From Apricaphanius iberus (Eukaryota; Chordata; Actinopteri; Cyprinodontiformes; Aphaniidae): a DNA stretch of 64,000 bases. The translations under genes and the position numbers were made by a program. Each line of letters starts with the position of its first letter. Positions within the stretch are counted from its first letter, which is position 1. The notes beneath the pieces were generated by a model, which was not told the DNA's origin, did no database searches, and saw only the letters and a list, made by a program, of their open reading frames with translations. Below, one piece after another: positions 54,315 through 64,000 of this stretch. The stretch is taken from positions 1 through 64,000 of the forward strand of contig JAPXFQ010002105.1 of NCBI GenBank assembly GCA_028564705.1, read 5' to 3'.

Positions 54315-54387
54315 TTAATTTATGCAACTGTGAAGCACTTTGAATTGCCTTGTGTATGAATTGTGCTCTACAAATAAACTTGCCTTG

Positions 54388-55478
54388 GCTTCATCTGGAT
54401 AGCATTAATTTGGCCTCTGGTAATACTGTAAAGAACCTTGGTGTAATTTTTGACCAAGACATGACATTTAAAGCCCATATTAAACAGGCTTCTAAGATTT
54501 CTTTCTTTCACTTCCGGAAAATTGCTAAAATTAGAAACATCCTGTCCAGAAGTGATGCAGAGAAACTAGTCCATGCATTTGTTACTTCAAGGCTGAACTA
54601 CTGTAATTTTGCAGCTTTCAACTTTCAGTCGATCCAAAATGCTGCAGCAAGAATTCTGATGAATATTAAAAAGAGAGATCACATTTCTCCTGTTTTGGCT
54701 TCTCTCCATTGGCTCCCTGTTAAATCCAGAATAGAGTTTAAGATCCTCCTCCTTACTTATAAACCCCTTAATAGTTAAGCTCCATCGTACATCAAAGATC
54801 TGGTTGTTCCATATGTTCCTAACAGAGCACTTCATTCTCAGAATCCAGGTCTACTGATTATCCTGAGCTATTCTTTTATTTATGCTGCTATAAGTTTAGA
54901 CTGTTGGAGGACAGACTGACCACTTTTCTTCCCTCTTCTACTTTTCTCTTCTACTACTCTCCAGATATATTTTTTCTGACCCAGTTTTCTCTCAGTATTT
55001 TTCTCCTCATAGAAGCTTCACATGGTCTGGCGCCCTGCTCAGCTATAAAGTCCCCTGCTGGAACGGGAACATCCAGACATCCAGCGTCCAGATGATGCTC
55101 AAAATGACCGAGCATCCTCCATGCTGTCTCTTCTCTCTCTTCTCAGACCCCCAGATGGTCGTGGACAATGACCGCTTGTAATGAGCCAGGTTCTGTCGGA
55201 GGTTTTGTTCCTGTTAAAGCAGAGTTTTTCCTCTCCAATGTTGCTATATGCTTGCTCAGTATGAGGAATTGCTGAAGAATTTCTGTGGTTGGAGTCTGCA
55301 TGATTCGGGCACAACCTCACATCGATGACTCATCACAATCTGCTGGGATGCCTTACATAGAAAACTTTTAACTGATTGGAGTATTTGTATAATTTAATTG
55401 AAATTACTTTTGTTTTAAAGTGCCTTGAGATGATATTTTTTGTGAATTGGGGCTATATAAATAAAAGTGAATTGAATC
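54388..55478 (+). mobile_element. Second L2-type LINE fragment, directly abutting the first
   Basis: Starts without spacer after CTTGCCTTGG. It encodes NTVKNLGVIFDQDMTFKAHI, FHFRKIAKIRNILSRSDAEK, VTSRLNYCN, RDHISPVLASLHWLPVKSRI. It is followed by a long UTR ending GTGCCTTGAGATGATATTTT then AATAAAAGTGAATTGAAT, a 3' end different from that of the first LINE. A separate L2 subfamily, 5'-truncated. Confidence 0.8.
54407..54778 (+). pseudogene. LINE reverse-transcriptase C-terminal remnant (second subfamily)
   Basis: About 124 codons of the post-catalytic RT region, ending at a TAA in LTYKPLNS-stop where related elements continue. The readable frame extends left into the 3' end of the preceding LINE, but those residues are an artefact of the junction at 54388. 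A short deletion (LNYCNFAAFNF) has removed the GLP-type loop. Confidence 0.75.
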
Positions 55479-55493
55479 ATAAAGCGACTAGTT

Positions 55494-55866
55494 CGACGTT
55501 TGTACACAGAAGAAATTTTTAAGCTGAAGCTTGCAAAGCTCGTCGGCGGACCTTTCTCTGCTGGATGTTTTAAACACTAGCGGATCGTGGCTAGGCAGCA
55601 TCGACGTCTGGCAATGTCACTACAGTGAGAAGCTCTGATTGGTTGCTGTGCTGCGTCAAGAGCGTTAAGACTGTCAAAAGTTAAACTAGCTGAACTTCTG
55701 CGTTGCTAGCGCTATGCGCTTTGCAGCTTGAAATACAGGAAAACCTTGAAAAGTTGATGGAGCCAAAGCTCACAAAGCGCTGCAGAGACTTCGACACTCC
55801 TCCAACGGCCTCAACCATATACTTAACATGTAATCTTTACACTGCCAATGCATGCAGTCTGAAATC
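55494..55866. mobile_element. Degraded PIF/Harbinger MITE, relative of the 45.0-kb element
   Basis: GGAGCCAAAGCTCACAAAG, GCTGCAGAGAC, CCAACGGCCTC and ACTTAACATGTAATCTT recur in the same order as in the right half of 45047-45794. The left half shares AAGCTTG-AAAGC and GCTGGA. The termini are worn, and no target duplication is visible. Confidence 0.65.
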
Positions 55867-56180
55867 ATCATTAGATGGAAATGTATAACACATTTAAATG
55901 ATAAAAATAACTTGTCTGTCATGGGATATGCTGATGTAGATTCTCGGTCATCCATTATATCACAATCTTGAATACTGAAGGGCATTTTCACTTCTGTTGT
56001 TTCTCGAAAGCTTTTTAACGCTTAACGTGAAGGCTTCTTTAGTCCTGATGTTACTGGCTGGCTAACTGGACTGTTGTATGTTTTGTTCTTTTACGCTTTA
56101 TGCTTTTCCTGTTCTATTGCTGCTTTTATTTGATCTCCCTAATCACCCAAAGCACTTTGAATAACCTAGTTGTTGAAAGT
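55867..56180. other. Intron, nothing recognised
   Basis: Nothing supported here. Confidence 0.35.
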
Positions 56181-56475
56181 GTTTGTTTAAGTACATACAG
56201 TAATTCAATACACCATGTGTTCATTTATAGTTTTGATGCCCTTAATTTAAAATCTACAATGTAGTCATTAAAATAAAGAAAACGCATTTAATGAGATGAT
56301 GTGTCCAAACTTTTGGTCTGTACTGTAATTGTCCGCAAATATTCCAGAATGACTATCTAAAAACGGCTAAAGTGTGACAACTTGCAAGGAAACCTTCACA
56401 AAAGTCTTTCATATCTACATATAAAAAATACCACACACACTCACGTGTCCGAACTTTTGGTCTGTACTGTACTTC
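56181..56475. mobile_element. Tc1 end plus flanking module, duplicate of 38.56-38.81 kb
   Basis: Contains the inner and outer end of the CAGTACWGACCAAAA Tc1 family (AACTTTTGGTCTGTACTG at 56310). It continues through 119 bp also found after the Tc1 end at 38692, then closes with a second TTTTGGTCTGTACTGTA at about 56456. The shared part beyond the terminus shows the pair was copied as a composite. Confidence 0.65.
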
Positions 56476-56589
56476 TCTCAAGCCTCTCTATAAAATATAC
56501 AGATAAGTTTTCCAGAGAAGGACAATTTACTGAGATGGATTTCAAATAGATTTTTGAGATTAATAAGAAAATTATTTGTATTTAATTAG

Positions 56590-57020
56590 ACTGTGGTGGA
56601 AAGAATTTAATGTTATGTATTTTCTGTACTTTGTAATCAACTGTGACCTGGTTTACTTAATGTTGTAGTATCAATTTGAATGACTAGTCTTATTAAGTGA
56701 CGTCTTTACCCAGGACATGTTCAGAGAGTTCTTGATAGTGATAGTCCATATCCTGTTTTACCATGGAGATGGTTCTTCAACCGGGCATCCTTAAAGATAC
56801 ACAAAGTTCTCAGCTTTCTAATCTAAGAGAAAGGCCACAAAGTCTCTGATTGTCATCTTGAGAGTTGTACTTTATCGAATAGAATAGATAGACCAAGATT
56901 GCTAGTAATAATATAAGCTTGTTGTTGTAAGACTGAGACAGGTCAGTATTCCACATTTGTTGAGATGTGTTGCTGTCCTCCTGTACGATCAATTCAAATC
57001 ATATTGAAACCTCCAAACAT
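56590..57020. repeat. LTR-like dispersed repeat, copy 2
   Basis: Partner of 16640-17045. Begins near TGTGGTGGAAAGAATTTAAT and ends near ACCTCCAAACA, so TG...CA-type ends are possible, but no flanking duplication or internal region is seen. Confidence 0.4.
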
Positions 57021-59462
57021 TTAAAGGAATATCTCTCATTTATTGAGAATCTCAAAAATCCGATTACAAGACTAACATGAATTTGACAAATAAATTATCT
57101 CATCACTTAATACAATTAATGATAAACAATTAAGTTATTCATTCTGTACATAACTGGTAAAGGAATCAACTTGTGAACACAGCTGCCATAGACAGGTGCT
57201 TTTGTTTACAAGACATTTCCAAACCAAGAAATAAATAAATGTAATAACCTACTTGAAGCGCTACTAAATAATTGCAAAATATAGTTCTGTCCTTTAACAA
57301 GTTTTTTTTAAATAATCTCAAATACACAAATAACCACCTATTTTAATAGTTCAAACAACAAATGTACCTTAAAATGTGGTGGGAATCATTGTGGTCCTAC
57401 TACAGAAGCCAGTGTCCTTTGTCCTCCTTATCCTTACTCTCAGGGGTATAGATAATCTGCACCTAGACCAATGAATGGCGCTTCTGCACTGGCTGGTTAT
57501 ACACACACCAACCAATAGCGTGTCAAGTAACACTGCACCATAATGTTTTAGGTCTAAAGTTGCATTTTCTTTTGAATATCTTCGATATGTTCCAAAACAC
57601 TCCACAAATCAGTAATTTTCTGCATAAATTGTGGGGGTTATGTTCCACAGAAAAATCTGCGAAAAAGTGAATCTGTAAATACTGATGTGTAAATAGGCTG
57701 GAGTCCATTGTACAGAAATGTACATTTGGTAACTATGTATCCCTAAAAAAAAAATGTATGCATGTCTCCACAGGCATTCCTTAAAATTCTTCCTCCTTGG
57801 TGTCACGTTAATCTTAAAGTCCCTTAAACACATCTGGTATGGAACTCCAATTTTAGACTTATGCATCTAAATACAAGCTATGTATCCATTCTTCCCACGT
57901 GTGTTATTGTTATGCTCAAACAGCCTCATGCAGTGTTGAGAGCAGCAATGCTGAGTGATTAACTTCATATAAGTAGCATACAATTAAGAAATATAAGCAG
58001 AATTTTTGAGAGAAAATGTTGTAGATAAAACCCCAATAAAAAAAGAAGAAATTTAAAATGATAGATATTTGTAGTTACATTCCAGCAACATAAGATGACA
58101 AAAAGCTGAACATTTCTGTATGAGATCATATCCTGTCCGTGCCACCAGCTTCATTCCCTTTTTCTATTAAATCATCAAAATGTTTCCAGATTGTACATAA
58201 TTTTTTACATAATTTAAATTTTGCTGCAATCAACTGCCTGGTGAGGTATATTAAGAAAAATGTATTTCATGCAGAAGATGGAAAGTTACATTTCAACCAA
58301 AATGCATGACTGCTAAACTGCTTTTATGCAAATCTCTGTATCACAAAAAATTCATTTTGTAATGTCATTAATGAATACAGGAATGTGTTTATTTTCTCAT
58401 TGCCAGCAAGTAGAGATTAGGAAGAAGGAACAAGGAGAATACAAAAATCAAGACATCTCAAGCCATGAAGCATAATAGTAGCATTATTATCGTCAACAGC
58501 TCAGCAGTTGAAGGTGGTTCTAAGAATGTAAGGATGAGATAGAGGTCGAACAATTCTGAATATAAAACGAAATGACAGAACTCAGTTATTTAGAAATCTT
58601 ATTTAAAAAGCCTCTATTTTAATTTGATAAATGATCTCATATTTTATATTATAAATGTCCATCACTTTTTTAAAACATTTTCAGTTTTTAAATTCTAAAA
58701 TGTATATGTACAATTCTTTATATATACATTTTATTTGATCATGTCCCACCACTAAAATACAAAACCACCAAGTTTCAAGTTTGTAATAGAATTCAGTATT
58801 ATCCTTTACTGTTTCAAAATACATTTTTTTTGCCCACAGTTATATATGTATAGCAAAAACAAATCTGAACTTTTTCAAACTCTAGTGTCATGTATTTTGC
58901 AAGTATCGAGGGTTTTTAAAATGTATTCAATTTTAACACAAACTTCTCCAATACAGCTTAGCAGCTTAATCATAAATTAACTAATAATAAACTCTGATTT
59001 GTGATTTTGCAATTTACTTTAGATGTTACTTTTGAACCTGGTCAATACTACGTCATTTATATTTTTTGTTGAAGAACAAAAACTGAGAGACTACGTTTTC
59101 ACATTTACTGCTGTAGAGCTTCCCCAAAAACCTGAATGGATTGTAAGTTAAAAAAAACAAAGAACATTCTCACAAAAGAAGAACACTCTCATATTAGTTA
59201 TTATAGCACAAACCTATTATAGAAAAAAGTAAAGTATTCTTCTGTGTACCTAAAAATCTGTTGGCTTGACTTTGTAACAAATGAAAAAAGAGCAAAAGCA
59301 CCAATTATGCTGTCTTCAATAGAAATACAGCTATCTGATGGTTCAAAAACATTTTCTGAAGACTGAATAGATCCCCAAATTAAACATTTCTCTCAGGTCG
59401 GTCCAAGATGAGAAAAAAAAAAGAACCAGCATTTTAATTTCAACAGAAAGGTGAAATCTTAC
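57021..59462. other. Intron, nothing recognised
   Basis: Long AT-rich stretch up to the splice donor at 59462. No transposon terminus or exon signal that I can support. Confidence 0.35.
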
Positions 59463-59581
59463 TGATCAATTCGCTGAACTGGCATTTGAAGCAAGTCCTC
59501 AAGCTTTTGGTTGTTGAACTGAGGTCGGGCTTCCTGTAGTTTCTTAAAACGTCTGAAGGCCTTGTTTTTCTTCAGCTGAAC
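59463..59581 (-). CDS. arhgef39: ARHGEF39-like RhoGEF, exon encoding end of DH domain (most 5' exon seen)
   Basis: On the minus strand an acceptor (TTTTCTCAG) precedes 119 bp coding for a basic, charged helix-rich stretch: VQLKKNKAFRRF, then KLQEARPQF, then LEDLLQMPVQRID. It is followed by a GTAAGA donor. The DLLQMPVQRI segment is the signature helix of a Dbl-homology (RhoGEF) domain, which catalyses GDP release from Rho-family GTPases. The exon starts in phase 0 and ends two bases into a codon (CA), which the next exon completes as Gln. Residue order matches my recollection of vertebrate ARHGEF39. The first part of the DH domain and the start codon were not found up to 64000, so they should lie outside. 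Seen: splice sites and open frame. Known: the DH helix motif. Inferred: orthology. Confidence 0.82.
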
Positions 59582-60542
59582 CTGAGAAAACATCATATAA
59601 AGTGAGGTTATTTTTGGGTGGTACACAGTACAATGCAAATATTCTGTGTTTCATGTTTTTCTATGATCATTTAAGTGGTCTGGGGCATTTGTACTAAAAG
59701 CTTCCTGAAGTTCCTGGATGTTTCTTCATTTTAGTCCAGGACTTCTCAATGGGCTTTGCAGTAGATTTTTTTTCTGGTTAAATTGTAGTATATTAATCAC
59801 TAATAAAGACATGTGCATATTGCAGGTGCACAAATAGACACATCGACCCTGAGTGTGTCTTTTTAGGCGTAGAATTGCAACACACTTGGGGAGAAAATAG
59901 ACTACATCAGTTACGTTTACAACAGAGGTCTCGCTATCTGATAATTATGACAGTTTTTATAAGAACGGTGATGGAAATATTTGAAGGCTGCTCATCATTT
60001 TGACACATTAGTATTCCCAAGTTGAAAAGCTAGTGAGACTTTGAAGCATGACTGTGGCCGGCACTCCTGGTTAGAGGTATTCCAAAGAATCAGTTATGTG
60101 CCAAACACCGACGGATGCTGCTGATCTCCTCACACAGACTTACTTCCAATAGTTTACAGGTCAGGAAACTGTTCAGAGAGTCTTTTGAGTTCTGATCGCT
60201 TCAACTGGAGAAATGTTTCTTCATTTCAAAACTATGTTTGAAGTAGCGCTTTCCAGTAGCGTTTCCAGTGTGGCAGCAGAGCTCATTTTCATCCTCCAGA
60301 ACACCATTTAAACCCTCATCACAAGTCATCTCTCCAAACCAAAAATTCAAAACTCATGACAATAGCCTCTGCAGCAATCCCACAATTTTATTATGCATCA
60401 ATGGGTGCACATTTCGTTTCCATGCAGGGAGGGAGGAAGTTGTGAGATTGTGTGTGCAGGTATTCGGAATTTAAGAGCAATCGTTTAATTTAATTTTTGT
60501 ATATAGTTATGTGCTCAGTTTGTTTGGATTGAATATTTTTAA
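59582..60542. other. Intron upstream of the first visible exon, nothing recognised
   Basis: I searched the minus strand for the preceding DH-domain exon and found none. Confidence 0.35.
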
Positions 60543-60546
60543 TTAA

Positions 60547-61305
60547 AGGGACTATATAATGCTATTTTACAGCTTTCAACTTCTGGGATAGACATATATA
60601 TGATGAAATGTTACTGTTGGTATGAATTTGTGCTAAAATTGAACTTGTACAGAGTTGAAACCAATATAGCTGATTCCAGCAAGCAAATATTTCCAGTCCA
60701 GTATATAAAAAAGCTGTGGTTGTTGTTTGCACCCGTTTACTGAACATTCTGAGATGCTACAGTTCAATTAATCAATCACACAATGCTGCTATAAGATCAC
60801 ATAAGCAGCTTGATAAATGGCTAACACACATTAGCATTAGCCTACTTACTTCTGTCTTTGTTCTTTGATCCAGCTGCTGTTCTTTAGGAATGTAGAATAA
60901 AATCCTATAATCCATGCAGCCAAATGGGCGTTTTCACAATGAAAATAAAATTCCAACACAAAAGGTGTTTTAAGCTGCCAAAAATTGAAGCAGCTATGAG
61001 CTTTGAGGAGGAGGGTGTGTTTGGAACTATAGCAGAGGTAAGCTGCTCTGCCTGCAGGGGCAGTGCAGACACCTCTAGCACTCCCTTGTTTTCACTTAGT
61101 GACATCACAAGTTGAACTGTTTGAACACTCAGTCGTTTTCCAGGAGAGGGAGAGGCAGCTGCTCAGAGCGCAGGATTAAGGAGGATTACTCAGACATGCG
61201 TGAGTTAAGCCAAAAACCACTCTGGTGGGTTTTTTTAATGATGAGAATTACATTACCAGATGATACAAAACTCCAAAAAACTTGATTTTGCATGATATAG
61301 GCCCT
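60547..61305. mobile_element. MITE with TTAA target site (piggyBac/Kolobok-like)
   Basis: Left end AGGGACTATATAATGCTATT. The right end, inverted, is AGGGCCTATATCATGCAAAA. TTAA flanks both (60543-60546, 61306-61309). TTAA duplication is shared by piggyBac and Kolobok. The AGGG start fits Kolobok better, but the superfamily is not settled. 759 bp, no transposase. Confidence 0.72.
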
Positions 61306-61709
61306 TTAAAATGAATAAAAACATAAATACTACTTAGTAGGTATTAAATCAGACGATTGCCGGAGATAAGCACCATTGCCTGCAAAGGGCATATGATTTA
61401 AAGGTTAAAGTATTTTACTGGTAAAAGTAGATTATGACTGGATTTTTTTGACTCTGTAGGTCAAAATGACAGACAAAAAAAACATGTCCACTTTTGAGAA
61501 CATAGATAAACTATTAAAGCTAATTCAAAATGGGGTAAGAAAACTGACAAGAAAATAATAGTCTTAGTTATCAAAGGGCAAGATGATTGTTTAGACTAAT
61601 CAAACACATGTCACATTTTATCCACCTACTACAGACATATTAACGCACTTCACAAAAAAAACTTAATTGCCAAAAGGCACATATTTCTTATAGAATGGAA
61701 AATAAGGAA

Positions 61710-62320
61710 AACATTAACCCCAGACATCTCACTCTCCAACAACATCCTTCATCTCATTCTGAGGGATTCTAAGTTATCTCCAGACCAAACTAGTTACTTA
61801 GTCCCTCCAGCAAGTTCTGGCTGATCCCTAGGGTCCCCAACTAGCATATGGGAAACCTTCAAAGGGAAGGGCTCAGGGGGACTCCTCGAAGCAGTGGCTC
61901 AACTTTGGATTCAACCTTAGGAGGATCTCCGTCGTATATGACGGGAGGGGGAACCTCAAACACCTTCAGGAGGAAGCTCAATTAGGCTGTTAGTATCATA
62001 TCTCATACTTTATTTAGGTCATTGTCCATGTCTCATGACCACAGGTGACGGCTGGAACATAGATGGATCAGTAAATCAAAAGCTTTGGAATCGGTTCGGC
62101 TCTTTCTTCACCATATCAGACTTGAGCAGCGTTATTTTATATTAAGTCCTAATCTTTCATGACCCGTTCTGTCCTACCATTATTCAAAATGAAGACAACC
62201 AATATACTTAAACTCATCCACTTGACGTAGAGACATACCCCTAACCCAGAGGGAGCAGACCACGTTTTTCTGGTCTAAAGCCATGGCCTCAGTCAGGAAC
62301 TTACTCTCATCGCTTTTTAC
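61710..62320 (-). pseudogene. Ancient Rex3/RTE LINE fragment, heavily decayed
   Basis: Minus-strand pieces parallel the end of the Rex3 frame at 24.2-24.8 kb. VDEFKYIG is at about 62210. GGTGAAGAAAGAGC then GATTTACTGATCCATCTATG corresponds to the VVKRELSRK...IYRSIYVP block. CAGAACTTGCTGGAGGGACT and GGTTTCCCATATGC fall where RTRWRDY is expected. Stops and indels are everywhere. It is an older relative in opposite orientation to the intact copy. Confidence 0.6.
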
Positions 62321-63238
62321 AGAAAACAAAGACTTTTAAATTCACCTTAAGTCACCAATTTATCTGAAAAAGTTTACATAAAAAAAAACTAAAATATGTA
62401 ATGAGCCGAATCATAAATGAGTAATATAGAAAATAAGAGGCAACATGTGGGGTTGGCATAATAATTTACCAAACTGTTGTGCATAAAAACATTGTCAGCA
62501 TGACAGATTCACTGTAGACTGTACTGGTATTAACATGTTTACAGCCTGTTACAAAAAAAATTTTTTTAGGTTTAATGGGTCAGGTTTACAGTGAGGGTAA
62601 TCTTAGCAGGTATATTTTTATTACTCATTTTTTTAAATGTAACTTAGATTTGAATTTAGAATAGAATTTTAATAAGGGCCATGTCTTTTTGATTAACTCA
62701 TCTCAGATGAGCTGTCAGTGCTAGCAGCTAGCGACTTCCCCTGCTCTGCTTGCTCCAGGGTAGGCTGTAGCAAAGGCCTGAAAGTTAACTATCTCAACTA
62801 TTTTTTTTCACTCAACTTGAACATCACTTGCGTCCGCAATTTTTATTCGTGTTCGGATGTTTATCGTGCACTTATTAAACAAAAGTGGCTTATTGTAATA
62901 ATATTTGCACCAACAGACTGTCCAAGAAGTCTCTGTTCCATTTTGTAAAATATTTATTTCTGCTGTGTATTTAAAATATTACTGTTTGGTCAAAAATGGG
63001 TTGAAACACATTTCTTCTTTACATATTGTTTATTAAAACTTGTTTTAATTCAAATTCACATAATTTAGTGAAAATTATGGACAATAAGGCTTCACGCTTT
63101 TGCTTGACAAAATTATTGAATATTCCTGGAGGGCAGAGGGGTAGTATGGAAAGCCGTTTGGGAATTCATTAGATATCTTTGAGATCCAACTTTAAGTTTA
63201 AGTACTAATACACACTTTGTCCTCACTAGTAAGACAAT
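62321..63238. other. Intron, nothing recognised
   Basis: Nothing supported here. Confidence 0.35.
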
Positions 63239-63999
63239 TTGCCACACGAGTTTAACGACTTACGTCTTACTTGTAACGTTTTTTCCACTAATGGTATGCA
63301 ATCAAACCGTACTAGTAAACTGCTGTTCTGCTCTACTGACACAACTAGATTTAACTAGTAGGCATGTGTCATGCACTACTAGTAGCTTTGGCCATAACCA
63401 TGATAATTCTATAATTAAAAATAACTACATACCTCAGAGAGGAAGATGTTTACTGATTTTTATAGGAATCTCTCATAATGAGGAAGTGTAAGCTGCTACA
63501 GCAAATAACAGCTAGTGCTGATTTGGAAAGAGATAAATGAAATTGTAACTGGTAGTCTTACCTTTTAACATAACCTAAAATGGTTGTTCGGTGTTTGTAT
63601 AATGAATTTAACATTCAGATTCAAGTGTATGCCTATGTTTCATATTTATTCACTATTAGGACTATTGAGCATCACCGCTGTTATCTAGGAATTTTAGTAA
63701 GAAAAAACTCCCACTAGCACTACTAGAGGACATTTTGTCTTTTCCCACTAGCACTAGTGAGGTGAAAATGTCTTACTAGTGCTAGTAGTGGTCATTTTTG
63801 CATTACTGGTGGGCTCCAGGATGCTAGTAGTGTGTGACAAGTTGCCTACTAGTTAGGTCTAGTAGTGTCACTACTGCATTTTATTAGTAAGGTCAGATAG
63901 CTCACTAACAGACCAAAAGTGGCACTAGTAGTGAAAAAAAAACCGTTACAAGTGACAGTCATTATATTAGTGCACCCTAGTTGTTATACTAGTGTGGCA
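63239..63999. mobile_element. Inverted-repeat element saturated with ACTAGT/CTAGTA words
   Basis: TTGCCACACGAGTTTAACGA at 63239 is mirrored by, inverted, TTGCCACACTAGTATAACAA at the window edge. Inside both, CTTGTAACGTTTTTTCCACT and CTTGTAACGGTTTTTTTTCA are also mirrored. At least ten CTAG-centred words (ACTAGTAG, GCTAGTAG, CACTAGCAC) occur in between. No coding content. Superfamily unknown. The right end coincides with the window end, so flanking duplications cannot be checked. Confidence 0.65.
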
Positions 64000-64000
64000 A

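Larger units (their letters stand above)
52796..54387 (+). mobile_element. L2/Maui-like LINE fragment, interrupted by a Harbinger MITE
   Basis: Coding remnants occur in several frames (SVWMQNNSLR; GVIMDSDLNLNSQIKEITST; KIRGIVSKPDLERLIHAF; LHWLPVAQRIEFK; IWNSLHEDVRRAS). They are followed by the same 3' UTR as the 17.3-kb copy, ending TACAAATAAACTTGCCTTGG. The 3' UTR is split at 53724/54315 by a 590-bp MITE. 5'-truncated and with stops, so inactive. Confidence 0.82.

Noticed and set aside
63239..63999. CTAG-word repeats as a possible CRISPR-like array
   Set aside because: Spacing is irregular, words are short and palindromic, and the host is a vertebrate. It is an inverted-repeat element.

Overview
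The window is AT-rich vertebrate nuclear DNA, almost certainly from a teleost fish. It carries fish-typical retroelements (Rex3 with a GATG tail, Rex1, L2/Maui-like LINEs, a Penelope-like element, a Ty1/copia element of the marine-animal type) and many Tc1, hAT and PIF/Harbinger DNA transposons. I recognise one host gene. Five minus-strand exons (59463-59581, 41948-42018, 20374-20502, 12330-12559, 3005-3115) join in frame, with canonical splice sites, into a 219-residue C-terminal half of a Dbl-family RhoGEF. It resembles ARHGEF39: the end of the DH domain followed by the PH domain. The 5' exons lie beyond position 64000. Nearly everything else in the window is intron of this gene (7.8 to 21.4 kb per intron) or its 3' flank.

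The introns are layered transposon sediment, and the nesting order can often be read from target-site duplications. (1) 3.8-5.7 kb: a Tc1-like element split by a small inverted-repeat element that also has a copy at 1-485. (2) 21.5-26.0 kb: a hAT element with an 8-bp duplication, whose left terminal repeat was hit by a full-length Rex3 with an open frame of more than 1050 codons. (3) 29.9-37.1 kb: a Penelope-like element with inverted ends, a 15-bp duplication and a minimal hammerhead ribozyme motif at each end. It was later interrupted by a tandem copia array (LTR - deleted copy - LTR - near-complete copy - LTR). (4) 43.6-44.6 kb: a TA-flanked MITE split by Rex1. (5) 45.0-45.8 kb: an internally deleted PIF/Harbinger element that still carries transposase exon 1. 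(6) 52.8-55.9 kb: two L2-type LINE fragments end to end, the first split by a Harbinger-type MITE with a TTA duplication, followed by a second Harbinger relative. (7) 63.2-64.0 kb: an inverted-repeat element rich in ACTAGT words.

No tRNA, rRNA, CRISPR array or bacterial-style operon was seen. The most unusual object is the Penelope/copia composite at 29931-37052, because it combines inverted Penelope ends, two hammerhead motifs and a tandem LTR array without a visible target duplication. Gene identity rests on recalled family resemblance and exon-phase logic. No database search was run.
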